A stretch of DNA of 6,153 nt from an uncultured Plesiomonas sp. (GCA_947071955.1 CAMTGL010000130.1:1-6153); one strand, 5' to 3'. Numbered from the stretch's first letter, positions 1-4,772 are shown. Notes: a model not told the origin generated them from the letters alone. Program-made: numbers and translations.

Positions 1-390
1 CAAGATGCCAAGGGAAAACCGAAAAAAGTGGCCGATACGGCAACCGCGACACTGCTGGCACCGGTGTGTGCAAAAGCGCGTGATTTTACCGCTGACCAGA
101 TTATCGCCCGACTGATGATCCCGATGATTAACGAGGTGATCCGTTGCTTGGAAGAGGGGATTATCGCCAGCCCTGCCGAAGCAGACATGGCACTGGTTTA
201 CGGTTTAGGTTTCCCTCCGTTCCGTGGCGGGGCATGTCGTTACCTTGATAGCCTTGGCAGCCGCAATTATGTGGCGATGGCCGACTCACTCGCTGAACTT
301 GGTGCGCTGTATCAGGTGCCTGCCGGTCTGCGCGAGAAAGCGGCCACCAATGACACTTACTATCCACGCCACAGCCTGCCGCAGGCCTAA
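1..390 (+). CDS. fadB: Fatty acid oxidation complex alpha subunit FadB, C-terminal part (5' end outside the window)
   Basis: This is the last 129 codons of FadB, in frame from base 1. FadB is the cytoplasmic multifunctional subunit (enoyl-CoA hydratase, 3-hydroxyacyl-CoA dehydrogenase) of the aerobic beta-oxidation complex; the E. coli protein is about 729 residues. The visible part is the C-terminal 3-hydroxyacyl-CoA dehydrogenase domain. The stretch MIPMINEVIRCLEEGI, followed by EADMALVYGLGFPPFRGG and then RYLDSLG, matches the E. coli pattern (EADMGLVYGIGFPLFRGG). The hydratase domain and NAD-binding fold lie upstream, outside the window. The gene stops 13 bases before fadA, the usual fadBA operon order. 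The last residues (ending HSLPQA) run slightly beyond what I remember for E. coli. No defect is visible. The first ATG in the visible frame (base 118) is internal and is not a start. Confidence 0.96.
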   Translation, partial: QDAKGKPKKVADTATATLLAPVCAKARDFTADQIIARLMIPMINEVIRCLEEGIIASPAEADMALVYGLGFPPFRGGACRYLDSLGSRNYVAMADSLAELGALYQVPAGLREKAATNDTYYPRHSLPQA

Positions 391-403
391 CGGAGAAAAA
401 TTC

Positions 404-1567
404 ATGAACAACGTTGTTATTGTTGACTGCCTGCGTACCCCGATGGGCCGTTCAAAAGGCGGAGCATTTCGTCATGTTCGTGCCGAAGATCTCTCGGCGC
501 ACTTAATGCGCAGCCTGCTGGCACGTAATCCGCAACTCAATCCAAACAGTATCGAGGATATCTATTGGGGCTGTGTGCAGCAAACACTGGAGCAAGGGTT
601 CAATATTGCCCGTAATGCTGCGCTACTGGCGGGTATTCCGCATACCGTTGGGGCCGTTACTGTTAACCGTTTGTGCGGATCATCAATGCAAGCAATTCAC
701 GATGCCGCGCGTGCCATTATGGTCGGTGATGGTGAGGTGTTTCTGATTGGCGGCGTTGAGCATATGGGCCATGTTCCGATGTCGCATGGGGTTGATTTTC
801 ATCCGGGGCTTTCAAAGTCGGTTGCTAAAGCAGCCGGTATGATGGGGTTAACTGCCGAGATGCTCGGGAAAATTCACGGTATCAGCCGTGAGATGCAAGA
901 TGAATTTGCCGCCCGATCACACCAATTGGCGCATCAGGCGACATTAGAGGGGCGCTTTAAGGCAGAAATCGCGCCGCTAGCCGGCCACGATGCCGACGGG
1001 GTAATGAAACTGTTCGATTATGATGAGGTTATCCGACCCGAAACCACGGTCCAATCACTGGCAGCGCTGCGTCCAGCCTTTGATCCGGTTAACGGTACGG
1101 TGACAGCCGGTTCATCCTCGGCACTGTCAGACGGTGCTGCTGCAATGCTGATGATGAGTGAAAGTAAGGCTCGTGAGCTAGGCTTGCCTATCCGCGCCCG
1201 CGTGAAAGCGATGGCGGTGGCAGGTTGTGATCCCTCAATTATGGGATACGGCCCAGTACCGGCGACCCAGAAAGCCCTGCAACGCGCGGGGCTACACATC
1301 GGTGATATGGGGGTGATTGAGCTTAATGAGGCATTTGCTGCCCAAAGCCTGCCATGCGCCAAAGATTTGGGGCTACTACCGGTGATGGACGATAAGGTCA
1401 ACCTCAACGGCGGAGCAATCGCGCTTGGCCATCCGCTAGGCTGCTCAGGGGCACGAATTTCAACCACGCTGATCAATTTAATGGAGGCCAAAGATGCACA
1501 ATTTGGGCTGGCCACCATGTGTATTGGTTTAGGTCAGGGTATTGCGACGGTGTTTGAGCGGGTTTAA
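404..1567 (+). CDS. fadA: 3-ketoacyl-CoA thiolase FadA (beta subunit of the fatty acid oxidation complex)
   Basis: FadA carries out the last step of beta-oxidation, cleaving 3-ketoacyl-CoA with CoA to acetyl-CoA and a shortened acyl-CoA, in a complex with FadB. The product is 387 residues, the same length as E. coli FadA. All thiolase landmarks are present: nucleophile Cys91 in NRLCGSSMQA, the GGAIALGHPLGCSGAR motif with His343, and the C-terminal acid/base Cys373 in TMCIGLGQG. NEAFAAQS near residue 309 is another conserved thiolase motif. I chose the ATG at 404 because it gives exactly the family length and N-terminus (MNNVVIVDCLRTPMGRSKGG) and has a GGAG ribosome binding site at 392-395, 8 bases upstream. 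The frame stays open upstream to 224, but that stretch overlaps fadB and is not thiolase-like. The gene is translated from the fadBA operon mRNA and ends shortly before a strong terminator. Confidence 0.98.
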   Translation: MNNVVIVDCLRTPMGRSKGGAFRHVRAEDLSAHLMRSLLARNPQLNPNSIEDIYWGCVQQTLEQGFNIARNAALLAGIPHTVGAVTVNRLCGSSMQAIHDAARAIMVGDGEVFLIGGVEHMGHVPMSHGVDFHPGLSKSVAKAAGMMGLTAEMLGKIHGISREMQDEFAARSHQLAHQATLEGRFKAEIAPLAGHDADGVMKLFDYDEVIRPETTVQSLAALRPAFDPVNGTVTAGSSSALSDGAAAMLMMSESKARELGLPIRARVKAMAVAGCDPSIMGYGPVPATQKALQRAGLHIGDMGVIELNEAFAAQSLPCAKDLGLLPVMDDKVNLNGGAIALGHPLGCSGARISTTLINLMEAKDAQFGLATMCIGLGQGIATVFERV

Positions 1568-1610
1568 TTTTCCCTCATACCTTGCGGAGATCCGACGGCT
1601 TCTATCCCAC

Positions 1611-1648
1611 AAAAAAACCGCTGTTGATCTGCAATAGCGGTTTTTTTT
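1611..1648. terminator. Bidirectional intrinsic terminator between fadA and the convergent small membrane gene
   Basis: The arm 1611-1626 (seven A then CCGCTGTTG) pairs with 1632-1647 (CAATAGCGG then seven T). This gives a 16-bp stem with one G-U wobble and a 5-base loop (ATCTG), followed by an eighth T. The A tract on one side and T tract on the other mean it should stop transcription in both directions. It lies 43 bases after the fadA stop and about 60 bases beyond the stop of the minus-strand gene at 1707. Confidence 0.93.
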
Positions 1649-1706
1649 ATTGCCGAGAGTTTTATCAAATAACCGATGTAGCAGAGAAGTCAGTCGCTTA
1701 AAAAGC

Positions 1707-1883
1707 TTACTGAATATTCCAGCGGCGCACCTGCTCTAGCCCCACACCGATAATCGGCAGTGCTAGCGCGGCAAGTGACAACAGTTGAAACTGATTTTCC
1801 ACCAGTTGCAGTAAGAGCGTGCAGACGGCAATAAACCCGAGTGCGCCATACAAAGCCAGCCGATCATGATAAGTAAACATCAT
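1707..1883 (-). CDS. Small two-helix membrane protein, unknown function
   Basis: This encodes a 58-residue protein I do not recognise. It has a short charged N-terminus (MMFTYHDRL) and a hydrophobic segment at about residues 10-28 (Ala10 to Val28, including GALGFIAVCTLLLQLV). A polar turn (ENQFQ, 29-33) leads to a second hydrophobic segment at about 34-49 (LLSLAALALPIIGVGL), and the protein ends in a basic tail (EQVRRWNIQ). This predicts a two-pass inner-membrane hairpin. I start it at the ATG at 1883 because GAGG at 1893-1890 sits 6 bases upstream; the ATG at 1880 is nearly as good and gives 57 residues. A GTG at 1910 would extend it to 67 residues with a lysine/arginine-rich start and only a weak AGGG site. 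It converges on fadA and shares its terminator. Two well-formed helices plus a good ribosome site argue for a real gene, but there is no homology evidence. Confidence 0.6.
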   Translation of the reverse strand: MMFTYHDRLALYGALGFIAVCTLLLQLVENQFQLLSLAALALPIIGVGLEQVRRWNIQ

Positions 1884-1981
1884 CCACGCCCTCTTTTTAC
1901 CGTTGATCACTTTACCCTAGCGGGTATTGCCGTTTATGCAATTGCACAGCTAACAGTTTGCGGATTTTTTTCGAACAACGG

Positions 1982-2010
1982 TTGGAGAGTGCGAAATTCA
2001 TCATTAAACT
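1982..2010 (+). promoter_or_regulatory. Candidate sigma-70 promoter for tusA
   Basis: TTGGAG at 1982-1987 and TAAACT at 2005-2010 are separated by 17 bases. Matches to consensus are modest (3 of 6 and 4 of 6), but the spacing is ideal. It would start transcription near 2017, leaving a leader of almost 100 bases before tusA. No other pair in the gap is better. Confidence 0.35.
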
Positions 2011-2068
2011 AGTTTGTCTAAACGGGCGGCACGCGAGCACGGTGTGTGACTTCCCCCGCACGACAATG

Positions 2069-2086
2069 ACAGCCTACCGTGGCTGT
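2069..2086 (+). promoter_or_regulatory. Hairpin in the tusA leader with two alternative 3' arms
   Basis: ACAGCC at 2069-2074 is a perfect 6-bp inverted match to GGCTGT at 2081-2086 (loop TACCGT). A second identical GGCTGT at 2094-2099 could pair with the same 5' arm. The second copy ends six bases before the tusA ribosome binding site (AGAGG, 2105-2109), so the choice of partner could affect access to it. There is no T tract, so it is not an intrinsic terminator. Function is inferred only. Confidence 0.3.
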
Positions 2087-2113
2087 GAATGATGGCTGTA
2101 TAAAAGAGGCGGT

Positions 2114-2371
2114 ATGACAACCCCAAGCTCTGATTTTGAGCACCCCGATAACACGCTCAATGCCCTAGGTTTACGCTGCCCTGAACCGGTGATGATGGTG
2201 CGCAAAACCATCCGCACCATGCAAACTGGGCAAACGCTGCTGATTATTGCCGATGATCCGGCAACAACTCGCGATATTCCGAGCTTTTGCCGTTTTATGG
2301 ATCACCAGCTACTACAGGCTGATACCGATGTACTGCCGTACCGGTATTTAATCCGCAAACAAGGCGAATAG
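2114..2371 (+). CDS. tusA: Sulfur carrier protein TusA
   Basis: TusA is a small cytoplasmic sulfur carrier. In E. coli it takes persulfide sulfur from cysteine desulfurase IscS and passes it to TusBCD/TusE and MnmA for 2-thiolation of wobble uridine in tRNA. The 85-residue product has the diagnostic motif ALGLRCPEPVMMVRKTIR with acceptor Cys22 in the CPEP motif (Cys19 in E. coli). It also has LLIIADDPATTRDIPSFC with the second conserved Cys59, and the typical end LPYRYLIRK. It is four residues longer than the E. coli protein, the extra length being mostly N-terminal. AGAGG at 2105-2109 precedes the ATG by 4 bases. A yoaB-type gene follows after 31 bases with no terminator between, so the two are probably cotranscribed. 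Confidence 0.97.
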   Translation: MTTPSSDFEHPDNTLNALGLRCPEPVMMVRKTIRTMQTGQTLLIIADDPATTRDIPSFCRFMDHQLLQADTDVLPYRYLIRKQGE

Positions 2372-2402
2372 ACTTTTTTTATCACAAAAGGCTGAACAGA
2401 GC

Positions 2403-2753
2403 ATGAGTACTATTGAACGTATTGGCACCACCACCCGCTGGTCAGATCTTGTGATCCACAATAGCACTGTGTATGTCGTTGAAGTACCGGTCACACTTGA
2501 TACCGATATCCACCAGCAGAGTCTTGAAGTGCTAAACAGCCTTGAACAATTGCTGCAAAAAGCCGGTTCAAGCAAGGCGCATATTCTAATGGCAACCATT
2601 TACCTGCAAGATATTCAGGATATTGCCGCGTTTAATGCAGTATGGGATAAGTGGCTGCCTCATGGTTGTGCGCCGGTACGGGCCTGTGTACAGGCTCGTT
2701 TGGCACATGCCGAATATAAAGTTGAGATCCAGCTAACGGCTGCAACCTGCTAA
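2403..2753 (+). CDS. yoaB: Rid-family (YjgF/YER057c/UK114) protein, YoaB type
   Basis: The product is a 116-residue protein of the Rid superfamily. The founding member RidA is a trimeric cytoplasmic deaminase that hydrolyses reactive enamine/imine intermediates released by PLP enzymes. This copy resembles E. coli YoaB more than RidA: the start is IERIGTTTRWSDLVIHN, the centre is ILMATIYLQDIQDIAAFNAVW, and the end is APVRACVQARL then YKVEIQLTAA. Arg93 in the APVR motif lies where RidA has its substrate-carboxylate-binding Arg105, and Glu108 is near the position of Glu120 in RidA, so imine deaminase activity is possible; the true substrate is unknown. The ATG at 2403 has AAAGG at 2387-2391, 11 bases away, which is a weak site. 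It probably shares a transcript with tusA. The gene ends 17 bases before a strong terminator. Confidence 0.88.
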   Translation: MSTIERIGTTTRWSDLVIHNSTVYVVEVPVTLDTDIHQQSLEVLNSLEQLLQKAGSSKAHILMATIYLQDIQDIAAFNAVWDKWLPHGCAPVRACVQARLAHAEYKVEIQLTAATC

Positions 2754-2770
2754 GTGTCAGCCTGCACCAT

Positions 2771-2805
2771 AAAAAATGCCGACAAAATATGTCGGCATTT
2801 TTTTT
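2771..2805. terminator. Bidirectional intrinsic terminator between yoaB and yiaD
   Basis: AAAAAATGCCGACA at 2771-2784 pairs with TGTCGGCATTTTTT at 2790-2803 (14 bp, no mismatch, loop AAATA). The T run continues to 2805 on the plus strand, and there are six T on the minus strand. It lies 17 bases past the yoaB stop and 20 bases past the yiaD stop, so it ends both convergent transcripts. Confidence 0.95.
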
Positions 2806-2825
2806 ACGCGCTAAAACCCAATAAC

Positions 2826-3491
2826 TTAGTTAATCGGGCTCAGAGTAATCTCTACACGGCGGTTCTGTGCACGGCCGCTTTCACTGCTGTTTGACGCAAC
2901 AGGGCTATCTGGGCCTGCACCGTAAGTACGCAGACGCGCACCAGAAACACCTTGGGTGATCAAGCTTGATGCAACAGATTGTGCACGACGCTCAGACAGC
3001 TGCATGTTGTATGCACGCTTACCCGTGCTGTCAGTGTAACCGACCACATTAACCAGTGTTTTTTCATACTCTTTGAGGATCATCGCCACACCGCTCAGGG
3101 TGTTGATGCCAGCAGGCTTTAAGCTGGTGCTGTTGGTATCAAAAGTCACATTGTTTGGCATGTTCAGCACGATGTTGTTACCGTCACGTGTCACGCTAAC
3201 ACCGGTGCCTTGCAGTTGCTGACGCAACTTCGCTTCTTGCACATCCATGTAGTAACCGATACCACCACCGAGCGCTGCACCGGCCGCTGCGCCAATCAGT
3301 GCACCTTTACCGCGATCTTTTTTCGAGGAAGAGGCCACACCAATCAGTGCACCCGCTGCGGCACCCAGTAAAGAACCGGTCGTGCCCTTGGCGGTTTGCT
3401 GCTCATTGGTATACGGATTTACCGTGGTACAACCCGACAACGCAACCGAAATACACAGCGCGCCGATTAAACTCGTTACACGTTTGTTCAT
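2826..3491 (-). CDS. yiaD: OmpA-like outer-membrane lipoprotein, YiaD family
   Basis: The product is a 221-residue lipoprotein tying the outer membrane to peptidoglycan. A signal peptide (residues 1-20) ends in lipobox LSGC with lipidated Cys21. The next residue is Thr, not Asp, which fits sorting to the outer membrane. Residues 37-82 are a glycine-zipper region (GSLLGAAAGALIG, then GKGALIGAAAGAALGGG, then GYYMDVQEAKLR), nearly identical to E. coli YiaD. Residues 100-220 are an OmpA C-terminal domain: ILNMPNNVTF-like strand, VNVVGYTDSTG with Asp154, LSERRAQSVAS with Arg169 (the Asp/Arg pair that binds diaminopimelate in OmpA), and AQNRRVEITLSP at the end. The ATG at 3491 starts a perfect signal peptide, with TAGG 9 bases upstream; the frame runs open to a GTG at 3551, but that would bury the signal. 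The gene is monocistronic by appearance. Confidence 0.95.
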   Translation of the reverse strand: MNKRVTSLIGALCISVALSGCTTVNPYTNEQQTAKGTTGSLLGAAAGALIGVASSSKKDRGKGALIGAAAGAALGGGIGYYMDVQEAKLRQQLQGTGVSVTRDGNNIVLNMPNNVTFDTNSTSLKPAGINTLSGVAMILKEYEKTLVNVVGYTDSTGKRAYNMQLSERRAQSVASSLITQGVSGARLRTYGAGPDSPVASNSSESGRAQNRRVEITLSPIN

Positions 3492-3632
3492 ATTAAAATA
3501 CCTACAAAATCCATTAACCGCGCCAATCATTGCGCAGAATAAAAGCAACACCGACCCCTAAGAATCACGCCCCTGCTTCATCGTGCGTATTGCAGCAATT
3601 CACCTCGCATTTCGCAACCCATTTAATGCAAG
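3492..3632. other. Intergenic region upstream of yiaD
   Basis: These 141 bases lie between the yiaD start and the terminator of the exporter gene and should hold the yiaD promoter on the minus strand. The best -10-like hexamers I can find (such as TATTCT on the minus strand) have poor -35 partners, so I do not call a promoter. An 11-bp palindrome, ATTGC-A-GCAAT at 3589-3599, is the only clear symmetric element. No gene is seen. Confidence 0.4.
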
Positions 3633-3664
3633 AAACCCCATCAACCTAATGTTTGATAGGGTTT
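3633..3664 (-). terminator. Probable intrinsic terminator of the manganese exporter gene
   Basis: Read on the minus strand, AAACCCTATCAA (3664-3653) pairs with TTGATGGGGTTT (3644-3633) over 12 bp with one U-G wobble and an 8-base loop, followed by CTTGCATT. On the plus strand the same position would be a C-A mismatch, which supports a minus-strand role. The U tract is short and interrupted, so it may be a weak terminator. It lies 35 bases beyond the stop of the gene at 3700. Confidence 0.55.
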
Positions 3665-3699
3665 AGACATCTTCGATTACCTATTTACTGCAGGGCAGC

Positions 3700-4284
3700 T
3701 TACAAAACCAGCAATGAAGCCACACCCAACCCGGCAAAAACCAGTGCCGCAGCACGGTGTCCCCAAGCTGATTTCATGTACGGGCTTAACCGCTCACCAA
3801 ACCACAACATCGGCGCATTTGCCGCCACCATACCCAGCGTAGAACCGATCAGAACCAGTGTAACACTGTCATAGCGGGCACTCAGTAATGTGGTAGCAAT
3901 CTGGGTTTTATCCCCGATCTCGGCGATAAAAAAGATCACCAGTGAAGTCCAGAACGGGTGCCCGCCCTTAACTTCGCCATTGTCTTTATCAGGGATTAAG
4001 ATCCAAGCGGCCATCAGTAAAAACCCAATACCCACTACCCAGCGCATAATATCAGGCGTGATATAGCTGGCCAGCTCAACCCCAATCCATGCCGCCACAA
4101 AGTGGTTCAGCAGTGTTGCCGTTACAATAGCAGCAAGAATAGCCCACGGTTTATGGAAACGTGCCACCAGTAATAACGTCAGCAGTTGGGTTCTATCGCC
4201 CATTTCAGCCAGCGCCACGGAAGCAAAAGAAGTAGCAATTATCGACACGACATACTCACAAGGGGCGAGGACCAACGTAAACAT
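3700..4284 (-). CDS. mneA: Manganese exporter, TMEM165/Gdt1 (UPF0016) family, MneA-like
   Basis: This is an inner-membrane cation exporter of the UPF0016/Gdt1 family; the Vibrio member MneA exports Mn2+. The 194-residue product has the two inverted halves of the family, each with the signature E-x-G-D-(K/R)-T. The first is ALAEMGDRTQLLTLLL (Glu27, Asp30, Thr32) and the second is FIAEIGDKTQIATTLLSARY (Glu122, Asp125, Thr127). About six hydrophobic helices surround a polar central loop (PDKDNGEVKGGHP, 99-110). A Mn2+ riboswitch in the leader independently supports the substrate. The start is uncertain. I give the outer ATG at 4284, which lacks a good ribosome site. A GTG at 4248 (codon 13) has GTGAG 6 bases upstream and gives the short N-terminus I remember for the family, with 14 residues before the first motif Glu, so it is at least as likely. 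Confidence 0.93.
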   Translation of the reverse strand: MFTLVLAPCEYVVSIIATSFASVALAEMGDRTQLLTLLLVARFHKPWAILAAIVTATLLNHFVAAWIGVELASYITPDIMRWVVGIGFLLMAAWILIPDKDNGEVKGGHPFWTSLVIFFIAEIGDKTQIATTLLSARYDSVTLVLIGSTLGMVAANAPMLWFGERLSPYMKSAWGHRAAALVFAGLGVASLLVL

Positions 4285-4330
4285 ATGGCATAACGCTGCC
4301 CCCGCCCCTGCGGTTACAGTCGTTAGCCAT
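4285..4330 (-). promoter_or_regulatory. Candidate expression platform: stem competing with riboswitch helix P1
   Basis: On the minus strand AUGGC-UAACG (4330-4321) can pair with CGUUA-U-GCCAU (4295-4285), giving 10 bp with one bulged U. The 3' arm ends at the base before the ATG at 4284. The 5' arm contains AUGGC, which is also the 3' strand of aptamer helix P1 (4333-4326), so both helices cannot form together. A G-rich stretch (GGGGCGGGGG) falls in the loop. There is no U tract, so control of translation is more likely than termination. This is inferred from pairing only. Confidence 0.45.
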
Positions 4331-4461
4331 AGGTCTCGTCAACCTCAGTGGAGCGAGGCTGCTGCCGCCATGCCCTTCGGGCAAGCTTGTTGACGACAGC
4401 TCTGTATCAAAACTGCGCACTCAAACAAGTGCTAAGATACAAAAGACTACTCCCCCATGAC
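4326..4461 (-). promoter_or_regulatory. yybP-ykoY manganese riboswitch aptamer
   Basis: The minus-strand leader carries the conserved pieces of the yybP-ykoY class in order: GGGGGAGUAG (4456-4447), GUCAACA in the second half, and GACGAGACCU (4340-4331). Helices I can draw: P1, GUCAUGGG (4461-4454) with CCUAUGGC (4333-4326), 8 bp with two wobbles; a P2 hairpin closed by GUAUC/GAUAC (4440-4436 and 4408-4404) with inner GCACU/AGUGC; and a helix UCGUCAAC (4396-4389) with GUUGACGA (4343-4336) enclosing the hairpin GCCCGAAGGGC (4382-4372). This class binds Mn2+ where two conserved loops dock. It usually turns on Mn2+ efflux genes, and here sits directly upstream of a Gdt1-type exporter. Confidence 0.93.
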
Positions 4462-4470
4462 AGAAGGAGC

Positions 4471-4498
4471 TTCACGCGGGAAGATCCTCCCACATGAA
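4471..4498 (-). promoter_or_regulatory. 12-bp hairpin at the 5' end of the riboswitch transcript
   Basis: On the minus strand UUCAUGUGGGAG (4498-4487) pairs with UUCCCGCGUGAA (4482-4471) at all 12 positions (three are G-U) around a GAUC loop. It lies between the predicted transcription start near 4501 and the aptamer, outside the yybP-ykoY consensus. A stabilising 5' hairpin is one possible role. There is no U tract after it. Confidence 0.5.
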
Positions 4499-4507
4499 AA
4501 CAGGCCA

Positions 4508-4536
4508 ATTCTACTCATTTCATACCGCGGAAACAA
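4508..4536 (-). promoter_or_regulatory. Probable sigma-70 promoter for the riboswitch-controlled exporter
   Basis: On the minus strand TTGTTT (4536-4531) and TAGAAT (4513-4508) are separated by exactly 17 bases. The -10 matches consensus at 5 of 6 positions and the -35 at 3 of 6. Transcription would begin near 4501, about 40 bases ahead of the aptamer, which is a sensible arrangement. Confidence 0.6.
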
Positions 4537-4570
4537 GTGTGTAACCTCGCCATATCACCTGAATCCCAAT

Positions 4571-4603
4571 TTGGTATAGCATTGGTATAATATTGGCATC
4601 AAT
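4571..4603. repeat. Three tandem 11-bp units beginning TTGG
   Basis: Three consecutive 11-base units are present: TTGGTATAGCA (4571-4581), TTGGTATAATA (4582-4592) and TTGGCATCAAT (4593-4603). The first two share their first eight bases and the third keeps TTGG. A period of 11 puts each TTGG on nearly the same face of the helix. A CCAA at 4566-4569 opposes the first unit. On the plus strand TGGTATAAT (4583-4591) also looks like an extended -10. The array lies about 70-100 bases upstream of the exporter's predicted start and overlaps the stop codon of the tag remnant. Confidence 0.5.
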
Positions 4604-4745
4604 AACCCATTTTTTTTTGCCGGTTCACCCAGTCACAACATTGCTGATGATCATTCACTAATCCGGCAACCTGCATAAACGCATAACAGACAGTCGGGCG
4701 AACAAAGGTAAACCCACAGCCGGTTTGTTTCCATATCAGTGCTTT
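4599..4745 (-). pseudogene. tag: C-terminal remnant of 3-methyladenine DNA glycosylase I (tag)
   Basis: A 48-codon minus-strand frame, bounded upstream by TAG (4748-4746) and ending at TGA (4601-4599), encodes GFTFVRPTVCYAFMQVAG followed by LVNDHQQCCDW. This matches the C-terminus of E. coli Tag (GFKFVGTTICYSFMQACG, then LVNDHVVGCC). The His and Cys four residues apart that bind zinc in Tag (His175 and Cys179 of E. coli) are kept. About three quarters of the protein is absent, including the N-terminal zinc ligands and the catalytic domain, and no upstream frame encodes it. There is no plausible start; the only in-frame Met is at codon 24 and a second follows a nine-A run (plus-strand T 4610-4618). 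Tag lies beside glyQ in Pseudomonas and other gammaproteobacteria, so this is best read as a decayed ancestral neighbour. It is not expected to be functional. Confidence 0.8.
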
Positions 4746-4766
4746 CTATATCGGGTGTGCAAACGC

Positions 4767-4772
4767 TATACT
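4767..4772 (+). promoter_or_regulatory. Probable -10 element of the glyQS promoter
   Basis: TATACT at 4767-4772 matches the -10 consensus at 5 of 6 positions and lies 40 bases before the glyQ ATG, giving a leader of about 34 bases. The matching -35 region (about 4743-4749, TTTCTAT) is poor. It overlaps the upstream edge of the tag remnant, so part of the promoter lies in what used to be the neighbour gene. Confidence 0.5.

Larger units (their letters stand above)
1911..2113. other. Divergent intergenic region and tusA leader
   Basis: This 203-base gap separates the minus-strand small gene from tusA and should hold promoters for both. I see no coding potential or RNA gene. A 10-bp perfect palindrome TGCAATTGCA lies at 1937-1946, and a run of seven T at 1965-1971 has no convincing GC stem in front of it. 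The only reasonable plus-strand promoter and a leader hairpin are listed separately. For the minus-strand gene I see no promoter I would defend. Confidence 0.5.

Noticed and set aside
224..403. In-frame upstream extension of fadA by 60 codons
   Set aside because: It overlaps the end of fadB, has no thiolase similarity, and the ATG at 404 gives the exact 387-residue family length with a good ribosome site.
1018..1518. 166-codon open frame on the minus strand inside fadA
   Set aside because: Lies antisense to a fully conserved thiolase sequence and reads as low-complexity Ser/Ala/Pro-rich protein; a shadow frame.
1937..1946. Palindrome TGCAATTGCA as a regulator binding site
   Set aside because: A 10-bp palindrome is easily found by chance in an AT-rich gap, and it matches no operator that I can name.
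3492..3551. GTG start at 3551 giving a 20-residue longer YiaD
   Set aside because: The extension would sit in front of a complete lipoprotein signal peptide, and E. coli YiaD starts at the equivalent of the ATG at 3491.
3653..3874. Plus-strand frame of 73 codons opposite the end of the exporter gene
   Set aside because: Antisense to a recognised transporter, begins inside the terminator hairpin, and has no ribosome site or recognisable content.
4583..4591. Extended -10 sequence TGGTATAAT as a plus-strand promoter
   Set aside because: No -35 partner, no gene for it before glyQ about 220 bases away, and its bases are explained by the 11-bp repeat array.
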